This document shows, in pieces, positions 1-5,803 of a stretch of 5,805 bases of DNA. The notes below the pieces were generated by a model. It saw only the letters and a list, made by a program, of their open reading frames with translations, searched no databases and was not told where the DNA came from. Made by a program: the position numbers and the translations under genes. Source of the stretch: Alistipes sp. (lineage in GTDB: Bacteria; Bacteroidota; Bacteroidia; Bacteroidales; Rikenellaceae); assembly GCA_017380275.1 (NCBI GenBank), contig JAFOEH010000189.1:1-5805 (forward strand), given 5' to 3'. Position 1 is the first letter of the stretch; each line of letters opens with the position of its first letter.

Positions 1-1284
1 GAAGTACTGCTCGAAGGCGTAAAGGTCGATCATACCGTGGCCCGAAAGGTTGAAAAGAATAGTCTTTTCGCGGCCCTCCTCCTTGGCCTGCAATGCCTCA
101 CGAACAGCAACAGCAATGGCGTGGCAAGACTCAGGAGCGGGGATGATACCCTCGCTATTGGCGAACATCATACCTGCAGAGAAGGTCTCAAGCTGCTGCA
201 CCGACTGCGCCTCCATTAAGCCATCCTTATAGAGCTGACTCACGATAGGACCTGCACCGTGGTAACGCAGACCTCCGGCGTGAATGCTCGAGGGGTTGAA
301 GGTATGGCCGAGGGTGTACATAGGCATCATAGGTGTCATACCAGCCGTATCGCCATAGTCGTACTGGAACTCTCCACGAGTGAGTTTGGGGCACGATGCG
401 GGCTCTACCGCAACGACACGAGTCTTCTTACCCTCGGTCAGATTACGGCGGATGAAGGGGAAACCGATACCTGCGAAGTTAGAACCACCACCAAAGCAAC
501 CGATTACAACATCAGGCTCATCGCCCGCCATCTCCATCTGCTTGATGGCCTCCTCGCCAATGATGGTCTGGTGCATAAGAACGTGATTCATAACACTTCC
601 CAGACAGTAACGGGTATCCTCACCGTGGTCCAGCGCACTCTCGACAGCCTCCGAGATTGCCATACCCAGGTTACCTCCGCAATCTGGGTCCTCGGCCAAC
701 ACATTGCGGCCAAAGCGGGTTGTATCGCTCGGTGAGGGAATCACGTTTGCACCCCACGCATTCATCAAGAGCTTACGGTAGGGCTTCTGCTGGCAGCTCA
801 CCTTTACCATATAGACACGCAGGTCGATATTGAAGTATTGGCACGCAAGCGAAATAGCACTACCCCACTGGCCACCACCGGTCTCCGTAGCCAGATACTT
901 GATGCCCTGCTTGGCATTGTAGTAGGCCTGCGGGAAGGCAGTATTGGGCTTATGAGAGCCTGCGGGAGAGGTACCCTCGTTCTTGAAATAAATCTTGGCG
1001 GGGGTGTCGAGCATACGCTCAAGGTTGCGGGCGCGAACGACGGGCGTAGGACGCCAGATCTTATATAGCTCCTGAACCTCCTCGGGAATCTCGATAAAAC
1101 GCTCGGTTGAGAGCTCCTGACGCACCAGCTCCTCACCGAAAATGCGCGACATCGACTCAAACGTAACGGGCTGCTTGGTCTGAGGGTCGAGGCACGGCAT
1201 AGGTTTCGTAGGCATATCGGCCACGATGTTATACCACGCTGTGGGCATCTCACTCTCAGGCAAGATAAATTTCTTTGTACTCAT
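1..1284 (-). CDS. trpB2: TrpB2-type tryptophan synthase beta chain (3' end outside the window)
   Basis: PLP enzyme that condenses indole with L-serine to make L-tryptophan in the cytoplasm. The frame is open for 428 codons from the ATG at 1284 to the left edge without a stop. TrpB2 proteins are usually somewhat over 450 residues, so only a short C-terminal piece should be missing. The N-terminus (LPESEMPTAWYNI, about 8-20) and IWRPTPVVRARNLE (76-89) are the TrpB2 extension and entry motif, which ordinary TrpB lacks. GSHKPNTA (109-116) carries the Schiff-base lysine K112. ETGGGQWG (134-141) holds the catalytic glutamate E134 and the substrate-carboxylate loop. CFGGGSN (263-269) is the PLP phosphate loop, and LSGHG (413-417) holds the serine facing the pyridine nitrogen. 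The ATG was chosen because MSTKKFILPE matches the family start and follows an A-rich leader without a Shine-Dalgarno sequence. The gene sits behind a Trp leader-peptide attenuator. Other PLP beta-replacement activities of the TrpB2 subfamily cannot be excluded by sequence, but the attenuator favours a Trp role. Confidence -1.
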   Translation of the reverse strand, partial: MSTKKFILPESEMPTAWYNIVADMPTKPMPCLDPQTKQPVTFESMSRIFGEELVRQELSTERFIEIPEEVQELYKIWRPTPVVRARNLERMLDTPAKIYFKNEGTSPAGSHKPNTAFPQAYYNAKQGIKYLATETGGGQWGSAISLACQYFNIDLRVYMVKVSCQQKPYRKLLMNAWGANVIPSPSDTTRFGRNVLAEDPDCGGNLGMAISEAVESALDHGEDTRYCLGSVMNHVLMHQTIIGEEAIKQMEMAGDEPDVVIGCFGGGSNFAGIGFPFIRRNLTEGKKTRVVAVEPASCPKLTRGEFQYDYGDTAGMTPMMPMYTLGHTFNPSSIHAGGLRYHGAGPIVSQLYKDGLMEAQSVQQLETFSAGMMFANSEGIIPAPESCHAIAVAVREALQAKEEGREKTILFNLSGHGMIDLYAFEQYF

Positions 1285-1334
1285 AATCTTATCTTTTTAT
1301 TTATATCTCAACTCAATCGCTGCAGCACAACAGA

Positions 1335-1367
1335 AAAACCATCGTTCCGTAGCGAACAATGGTTTTC
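1335..1367 (-). terminator. Intrinsic terminator hairpin of the trp attenuator
   Basis: On the minus strand, AAAACCATTGTTC (1366-1354) pairs with GAACGATGGTTTT (1347-1335) across the six-base loop GCTACG (1353-1348). This gives 13 consecutive base pairs including one U-G wobble (1358 with 1343); G1367 can add a G-U pair with 1334. The 3' side runs into a U-rich tract (UUUUUCUGUUGU). On the plus strand the wobble becomes a C-A mismatch, so the structure fits minus-strand RNA. It lies about 50 bases before the trpB2 start and 191 bases after the ksgA stop. It should therefore decide entry into trpB2 and could also stop read-through from ksgA. Confidence -1.
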
Positions 1368-1449
1368 TTATTTTTTGATTATTCGGGTGTACACACATAC
1401 GATTTCAACGCCATTGTTCTAATAGTCCAACGAGCGCCACCACCAATAG
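1335..1449 (-). promoter_or_regulatory. Tryptophan attenuator with mutually exclusive RNA hairpins
   Basis: Three pairings compete on the minus-strand RNA. First, CUAUUG (1449-1444), which overlaps the Tyr codon and first Trp codon of the leader peptide, can pair with CAAUGG (1416-1411); CGUUG (1432-1428) is a second possible partner for the same segment. Second, GAACAAUGG (1419-1411) is a perfect 9-base complement of CCAUUGUUC (1362-1354), giving an antiterminator that uses the 5' arm of the terminator. Third, the terminator stem itself (1366-1354 with 1347-1335). The arm at 1419-1411 begins on the last base of the leader stop codon. A ribosome that finishes the peptide would cover it and the terminator forms. 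A ribosome stalled at Trp codons (1445-1437) leaves it free and the antiterminator forms. The pairings are read from the sequence; the mechanism is inferred from classical trp and his attenuators. Confidence -1.
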
Positions 1450-1469
1450 TTATGTACCTGCTGCATCAT
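1419..1469 (-). CDS. Trp-rich leader peptide MMQQVHNYWWWRSLDY (attenuator sensor)
   Basis: A 16-codon open frame ending in TAG, with three tandem UGG codons at residues 9-11 (bases 1445-1437). Three Trp in 16 residues, in the leader of a tryptophan synthase gene, is the hallmark of a transcription-attenuation leader peptide, whose translation rather than its product matters. There are two consecutive ATG codons (1469 and 1466), so the start could be either. No Shine-Dalgarno sequence precedes them, as is usual in Bacteroidota. The predicted transcript start lies about 16-18 bases upstream of the first ATG. The stop codon's last base is also the first base of the antiterminator arm, so ribosome position is directly coupled to RNA folding. 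Confidence -1.
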   Translation of the reverse strand: MMQQVHNYWWWRSLDY

Positions 1470-1490
1470 TCAAGATAAATGTTTGTAATG

Positions 1491-1498
1491 CAAATATA
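1491..1498 (-). promoter_or_regulatory. Probable promoter -7 box of the trp leader
   Basis: The minus strand reads TATATTTG, an exact match to the Bacteroidota -7 consensus TAnnTTTG used by the RpoD-type sigma ABfr. The predicted start of transcription is about 1484-1487, just upstream of the leader peptide. I see no good -33 element at the usual distance of about 19 bases: the nearest TTTG (1529-1526) is 27 bases away, so upstream support is weak. Confidence -1.
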
Positions 1499-1557
1499 TG
1501 AATAAATTCGTTATGTTGTTCTCCTCAAAGAGACTTTTTTACATATATTTCTGAATA

Positions 1558-2346
1558 TTATGCTATATGCTCGGCAACCCAATTTGTCAGTTCAACAAAA
1601 TCGGCAACCGACAACTGCTCAGCTCGCTGGGTGAAGAAACGATGCTCGGCACCTCCGAAGTCACCAAAGACCGAACGAAGCGAGTTGCGAATCATCTTAC
1701 GGCGTTGGCCAAACGAGGCCTTAACGACCTTAACGAAGAGCGCCTCATCGCAGCCCAGATGCTCGGTTGCGTTGCGTGTAAGGCGGATGACAGCCGACTT
1801 GACCTTCGGGGGCGGATTGAAGACCTTCTCACCAACGGTGAAGAGATACTCAATGTCGTACCACGCCTGCAACAGAACGCTCAGGATGCCATACTCGCGC
1901 GAACCGGGAGGCTCGGCGATACGGACGGCCACCTCGCGCTGGATCATACCCACACACTCGGGGACGATATCGCGGTTCTCGATAACCTTGAAGAAAATCT
2001 GCGAAGAAATATTATACGGGAAATTGCCGATAACGCGTACCTCGTTGCCAAATCGCTCGCGTAGGTTCATCTTCAGGAAGTCGCCCTCGATAAGGCGGGG
2101 CGTAAAATCGGGATAGTGTTCGTGAAGATAAACAACACTCTCGGAGTCGATTTCGGCACCGTAGGTTATGATATCATCGCGCTGAAGAAGGAACTGCGTG
2201 AGCACACCCATACCACAACCCACCTCTAACACCTTACAGGGGGCATCGGCTGTTCCGCCCGACAGCGAGAAACATATCTTGCGGGCGATATTTAGGTCGG
2301 TCAGGAAGTGCTGGCCAAGCGCTTTTTTTGCTCTTACTTGTGTCAT
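1558..2346 (-). CDS. rsmA: 16S rRNA (adenine1518-N6/adenine1519-N6)-dimethyltransferase KsgA
   Basis: Also called ksgA. It transfers four methyl groups from S-adenosylmethionine to the two adjacent adenines in the helix 45 loop of 16S rRNA, a late 30S assembly step in the cytoplasm. The 262-residue protein is full length for the family. KKALGQHFL (7-15) is the family N-terminus. LEVGCGMGVLT (40-50) is SAM-binding motif I, the acidic residue of AEID (64-67) contacts the ribose, and EGDF (87-90) contacts the adenine. NFPYNIS (108-114) is the catalytic motif IV that holds the target base; the Phe form is common in Bacteroidota, where E. coli has NLPYN. FNPPPKVKSAVIRL (176-189) and the C-terminal FGQRRKMIRNSL (212-223) complete the fold. 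The start is fixed by MTQVRAKKALGQHF, which matches homologues. It is divergent from cutC. No convincing terminator follows its TAA before the trp leader promoter. Confidence -1.
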   Translation of the reverse strand: MTQVRAKKALGQHFLTDLNIARKICFSLSGGTADAPCKVLEVGCGMGVLTQFLLQRDDIITYGAEIDSESVVYLHEHYPDFTPRLIEGDFLKMNLRERFGNEVRVIGNFPYNISSQIFFKVIENRDIVPECVGMIQREVAVRIAEPPGSREYGILSVLLQAWYDIEYLFTVGEKVFNPPPKVKSAVIRLTRNATEHLGCDEALFVKVVKASFGQRRKMIRNSLRSVFGDFGGAEHRFFTQRAEQLSVADFVELTNWVAEHIA

Positions 2347-2353
2347 ATGGCTA

Positions 2354-2380
2354 CAAAGTTAGTTAATTTCAACTCATCAA
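2354..2380 (-). promoter_or_regulatory. Probable ksgA promoter giving a very short leader
   Basis: The minus strand reads TAACTTTG at 2361-2354, an exact TAnnTTTG box. A TTG at 2380-2378 lies 16 bases upstream, a few bases short of the usual spacing. Transcription would begin about 4-8 bases past the box, so the ksgA mRNA would have almost no 5' untranslated region before its ATG at 2346. Confidence -1.
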
Positions 2381-2404
2381 GCGAGAAATATCAAACAAAA
2401 TTGA

Positions 2405-2412
2405 TAACTTTA
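2405..2412 (+). promoter_or_regulatory. Weak candidate cutC promoter -7 box
   Basis: TAACTTTA matches the TAnnTTTG consensus in all but the last base and lies 22 bases before the cutC ATG, the spacing seen for the other promoters here. No TTG is found at the expected -33 position. It is the best candidate in the 88-base divergent region but not a secure one. Confidence -1.
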
Positions 2413-2434
2413 CATTGATTAAAAACTTTTTTCG

Positions 2435-3169
2435 ATGCGTACAATAGAAGTTTGTTGCTCCTCGCTCGACGAAGCTCGCGAGGCCGAGGCGGGGGGCGCC
2501 CGCAGAATAGAGCTTTGTGCCGCCATAACCTGCGGTGGCGTAACACCAAGTTTAGGTGTGATTAGAGCAATCGTCGATGCTGGGCTGGAGATAGATATAA
2601 ACGTGCTGATACGTCCGCGTGAGGGCGGATTCTGCTATTCGGAGGCGGAGGTCGATGCAATGTGCCGCGACATCGAGACCTGCCGACGAATGGGTTTGCA
2701 CGGAGTAGTGATAGGAGCGCTGACCACAGAGGGCGATATAGATGTTGCCGCCTGCCGTCAGATGATGGAGGCCACAGGGGATATGTCGGTAACATTCCAC
2801 AGAGCCTTTGACGTGTGTCGCAAGCCTACGGAGGCATTGGAGCAGATCATTGCGTTAGGGTGTGACCGACTGCTCACATCGGGACAGAAGCCTACGGCAG
2901 CAGAGGGCGCAGAGCTCATTGCACAACTTGTTGGACAGGCTGCTGGGCGCATCATAATAATGCCCGGAGCAGGAATAAACCCATCGAACGTGGCACTCAT
3001 CGAGCAAAAAACAGCGGCCACGGAGTTTCACTCCACAGCCGCCGTCAATCTTATCGATTGTGCCTATCGTGGCGCCGACGTTTCGTTTGCTGCCTACCCC
3101 GACCGCGAGGGAATCATACGCCACTCGGCTCGGGAGGTGGTATCAGAGCTTGTGAATAACACTCTTTAG
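2435..3169 (+). CDS. cutC: Copper homeostasis protein CutC
   Basis: Cytoplasmic TIM-barrel protein of the CutC family, linked genetically to copper tolerance; its exact biochemical role in bacteria remains unsettled, and a copper-trafficking role is inferred from the family name. At 244 residues it is close to the E. coli length. Family motifs appear in order: IEVCCSS (4-10), IELCAAITCGGVTPSLGV (25-42), IRPREGGFCYS (59-69), GALTTEGDID (94-103), TFHRAFD (120-126), LTSGQK (147-152), IIMPGAG (174-180) and EFHS (197-200). Cysteines at 7, 8, 28 and 67 fall in these conserved blocks. The ATG at 2435 matches the family N-terminus. It is divergent from ksgA (88 bases between starts). Its last nine codons, including the TAG, overlap the 3' end of the lipoprotein gene on the other strand by 27 bases. 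No linked copper pump or sensor is visible. Confidence -1.
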   Translation: MRTIEVCCSSLDEAREAEAGGARRIELCAAITCGGVTPSLGVIRAIVDAGLEIDINVLIRPREGGFCYSEAEVDAMCRDIETCRRMGLHGVVIGALTTEGDIDVAACRQMMEATGDMSVTFHRAFDVCRKPTEALEQIIALGCDRLLTSGQKPTAAEGAELIAQLVGQAAGRIIIMPGAGINPSNVALIEQKTAATEFHSTAAVNLIDCAYRGADVSFAAYPDREGIIRHSAREVVSELVNNTL

Positions 3170-5758
3170 CTGCTCGGCAAGCGAGGTGTTATAGCCCTGT
3201 GAGAAGTAGACCACGCGACCGAACGTGTCGCAAAGAGCTATCACCGGCAGGGTTTTCGACGTTGAGTTACAGCCCGAGCAGAGCATCTGACGAACCTTAT
3301 CGTCAACATCGACTCCAAAGTGCGCCTCCAGATCGCCCAGCATCGAGCGGTTATACTTAGCGGCATCCTCCTTCGACGAGTTAAGCAGCACGATAGGGCG
3401 TCCCCACTGCTTAAGTTCCCCAGCAATAGAGGCCAAACCGCGTGAAGCGTGGTTGGTAGGCTCATCGCTCGTTCCCATAACCGCTACGAGGAAGTAGCCT
3501 CGGCCCGTAGTGGAGAGCAACGAGGTCTCCATCTCGGCACCCTCGGGCAAGTAACGCATCTCGGCATCCATCGAGCCAATTACACCCACCTCGTCGTTAG
3601 CAGGGCGCAGGCGCAACTCTATATCCTTGACCTTACCCTCCTCGACAGAGAATGTTACCACACGCGCCAAGATCTTACCGCTGGCCATACGGTTACCCGT
3701 AGTGAGGATGTAGTGGCCCTCGTCGAGTTCGATATGCTCGGCCAAAAGGCTTGGGTCGGCCGTAGCACCCAAATCATTCTTCAGGTTACTATCGAAACGG
3801 ATGGCACGCAGACGGCCATTCTCGATTTTACTGATTGAGCAGTGAGTATAATAGGTAGGTGTGGGGATCGCCGGAACGATGCGGGGATCGTATATCGTTC
3901 GGATAGCTCCACGACGCGCCTCACGCTCGGCAACATCTCCGTCGAGCATAACATCAACCCAACCATTCTCGCCCAGATACTGCGGCATACCGCTCATACT
4001 GCTCATACGCGATGCGACGCCGAACGCACGACACGCTGCAACAAAGAAAATCTCGCGCGAGAGGCTATCGGCACGGCGCAGACGCAAAACGCCAGCGGGA
4101 GTTGAGAGGATTTGGATGGGGTTGTATTCGTCCGCGGTCTTGATATTAGTCTTTACCCACTCGATAATCTGCGTAGCCGATGGTGTAGCTCCCAACTCGG
4201 AACCAAGCGTCTGGCGTATCACCGTGCGATATGGCTGCAGGAACTCGAAGTCGATGCGTGGGTTGAGGATATAATTAACGTAGGTGTCGGTAAGCTGAGC
4301 GGGCTCCACCGCAGAGAGAGCATCCTCCAGAACGGCCAACTTCGTATCGTGCAGATCCTTCGGGGCAAGGGCCTCGAGCATAGCGAGTGCGCGGTCGCGG
4401 TCGGCGCCCGACTTCGAATCGATGAAGGCCTTGACATCGCGCCAATTACCCATAGCTTCGATCAGCAGCGCCTGTTCGCGGGGCGTGTACTCCTTGCACT
4501 TATCGGCTGTCATAAAGGTTGAAGTGTAAGCCATACGGATTGCATCCTCATTCGAGAGGCGCACCTTATTGGCGGCAACCTGCTCATCTGTAAGATTGAC
4601 AGGGATCTCGCCCGGAACGGGTGGCATCATATCCTCCTCGAAGGTGAATGAATCACCATCGCGCTTATCGAGCTTGACTGTAATACTATCGCCCGAGAGC
4701 TTGCCGAAGCCGAAGCGGCCCTCGTGCGAGGCCCAGATGAAGATATCGCCCAAACCCATATGCAGCGACACCTCGCCCGCAGCATCGGTCGGGAGGGTTA
4801 CAACGGTGGTGAACTCGCCATAGTTGAAGATCTGAAACTCGACGGTAGCGCCCTCGACAGCCTTGCCGTCGGCATCCACAACGTGAACTACGGAGTGGCG
4901 CACGGGGGCGTAGTTGTCGATGACGTTGATCTCGGTGAAGCAGTTGGTCTTCTGGATGGCATCCTCGGGGCCAGAGTAGTCGCCCGTAACGCGGGTGTGC
5001 ATCAGCATTGCGCGGGTGGCAGGCTGGTTGAACCACGCCACGTTAAGCTCAGGCTCAGGCTCGCACGCTCCCATAAAGTACCACTCGCCATCAATCCACG
5101 CCTCAACCCAAGCGTGGTTACTGTCAGTATGTGCCCAGCGGGGCGTATAAACCTGACGTGCGGGGATTCCGACAGCACGCAGAGCCGAGACCGTAAAGGT
5201 TGACTCCTCACCACAACGGCCCTCGCCCGTGAGCATCGTGGCCATAGGCGATGAGGTGCGGCGGTCGGTGGGGACATATGTAGCCTTCTCGTGGCACCAA
5301 TGGTTGATCTCCAGCGCTGCATCGTGCAGCGACAGGCCCTTGATGCGCTTCGACAGTTCATCGTAGTACTCCATACGGAACTCATCAAGGCGCTCATTGT
5401 TGACACGAATGGGCAGCACAAAGTGACGGAAAAGATCCTCCGGCACATCATTACCCCACGGCATCTGCTCGCGTGCAAGCAATGACTGGCGCACGTTGGC
5501 AAGGAAAAACTCGCCATCGTAATCACCCAAATCGGATGAGGTCATCGACGAATAGAGGAACTCCATCGCACCACGCTCATCCTCGGTTAGTTCGCTATCG
5601 AAAATATCAAATACACCACCCTCGGTAAATACAGCTCGGCGCTGCTCGAAGGCCTCGTGAACCGATTGGCGGACCTCCGACGAGGAGATGAAATGGTGCT
5701 GGCAACTTATAAACATCAATGCCGAAAAGGCAATGAGGAAGATGTGTTTCATTCTCAT
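3143..5758 (-). CDS. Large lipoprotein with active-like and degenerate transglutaminase domains
   Basis: An 871-residue predicted lipoprotein; specific function unknown. MRMKHIFLIAFSALMFISC is a lipoprotein signal peptide ending at Cys19 (FISC lipobox), placing it in the envelope. After a helical N-terminal part (about 25-145) comes a transglutaminase/protease-like core (about 145-240): GRCGEES has Cys182, SNHAWVEAW has His215, and ACEPEP has Glu233 where an Asp is usual. A beta-sandwich-like segment follows (about 283-365; DADGKAVEGATVEF, TDAAGEVSLHMG). Then come a helical stretch (395-500), a second transglutaminase-like segment (about 525-607) with Ser565 and Asn598 replacing Cys and His, a beta-rich region (630-745), and a C-terminal thioredoxin-like segment (752-871). 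The open frame extends upstream to an ATG at 5803, but the promoter box lies inside that extension, so the ATG at 5758 (or 5752) is preferred. It is transcribed alone here, convergent with cutC. A peptidase or amidase on peptides or glycopeptides is as likely as crosslinking. Confidence -1.
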   Translation of the reverse strand: MRMKHIFLIAFSALMFISCQHHFISSSEVRQSVHEAFEQRRAVFTEGGVFDIFDSELTEDERGAMEFLYSSMTSSDLGDYDGEFFLANVRQSLLAREQMPWGNDVPEDLFRHFVLPIRVNNERLDEFRMEYYDELSKRIKGLSLHDAALEINHWCHEKATYVPTDRRTSSPMATMLTGEGRCGEESTFTVSALRAVGIPARQVYTPRWAHTDSNHAWVEAWIDGEWYFMGACEPEPELNVAWFNQPATRAMLMHTRVTGDYSGPEDAIQKTNCFTEINVIDNYAPVRHSVVHVVDADGKAVEGATVEFQIFNYGEFTTVVTLPTDAAGEVSLHMGLGDIFIWASHEGRFGFGKLSGDSITVKLDKRDGDSFTFEEDMMPPVPGEIPVNLTDEQVAANKVRLSNEDAIRMAYTSTFMTADKCKEYTPREQALLIEAMGNWRDVKAFIDSKSGADRDRALAMLEALAPKDLHDTKLAVLEDALSAVEPAQLTDTYVNYILNPRIDFEFLQPYRTVIRQTLGSELGATPSATQIIEWVKTNIKTADEYNPIQILSTPAGVLRLRRADSLSREIFFVAACRAFGVASRMSSMSGMPQYLGENGWVDVMLDGDVAEREARRGAIRTIYDPRIVPAIPTPTYYTHCSISKIENGRLRAIRFDSNLKNDLGATADPSLLAEHIELDEGHYILTTGNRMASGKILARVVTFSVEEGKVKDIELRLRPANDEVGVIGSMDAEMRYLPEGAEMETSLLSTTGRGYFLVAVMGTSDEPTNHASRGLASIAGELKQWGRPIVLLNSSKEDAAKYNRSMLGDLEAHFGVDVDDKVRQMLCSGCNSTSKTLPVIALCDTFGRVVYFSQGYNTSLAEQLKSVIHKL
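3156..3192. repeat. Inverted repeat at the convergent cutC/lipoprotein gene ends
   Basis: ATAACAC (3156-3162) is mirrored by GTGTTAT (3186-3192). Inside is a second small pair, CTCG (3173-3176) and CGAG (3182-3185). The stem straddles the cutC stop codon and lies within the last codons of the lipoprotein gene. It could act as a two-way terminator between converging genes, but no U-tract follows on either strand, so this is only a possibility. Confidence -1.
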
Positions 5759-5774
5759 ATCGATATAATTTTGA

Positions 5775-5803
5775 CAAATATACGAATTTTCGGCCGTCGT
5801 CAA
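5775..5803 (-). promoter_or_regulatory. Promoter of the lipoprotein gene
   Basis: The minus strand reads TATATTTG at 5782-5775, an exact Bacteroidota -7 box. TTG at 5803-5801 lies 18 bases upstream and suits the -33 element. The predicted transcript start is about 5768-5771, leaving a leader of some 10-18 bases before the ATG at 5758 or 5752, with no Shine-Dalgarno sequence. This is the best-formed promoter in the window, and it rules against the longer reading frame that starts at 5803. Confidence -1.

Noticed and set aside
259..735. A 158-codon plus-strand open frame opposite trpB2
   Set aside because: It lies wholly antisense to conserved trpB2 codons, has no recognisable motif and has no promoter box.
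804..1253. A 149-codon minus-strand open frame within trpB2
   Set aside because: It is Arg/Ser/Pro-rich shadow coding in a different frame of trpB2; the overlapping frame from 1284 carries all the TrpB2 active-site motifs.
1387..1394. Perfect palindrome GTGTACAC between the antiterminator arm and the terminator
   Set aside because: It could be an operator half-site, but eight bases with no second copy is within chance and no regulator is implied.
1518..1540. Plus-strand hairpin followed by six T (CTC, loop, GAG, then TTTTTT)
   Set aside because: The stem is only about five pairs with a bulge, and no plus-strand gene ends upstream of it; on the minus strand no U-tract follows.
1285..1557. 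T-box or metabolite riboswitch in the trpB2 leader
   Set aside because: I see no T-box sequence or other riboswitch core, and the Trp-codon peptide with competing stems explains the leader fully.
4219..4437. Short minus-strand frames inside the lipoprotein gene, here and at 4686-5036 and 5002-5526
   Set aside because: These are alternative-frame shadows of a GC-rich coding region with skewed composition and no homology that I recognise.
5759..5803. Longer N-terminus for the lipoprotein, starting at the ATG at 5803
   Set aside because: The extension contains the -7 promoter box and places 15 residues before a normal lipoprotein signal peptide.
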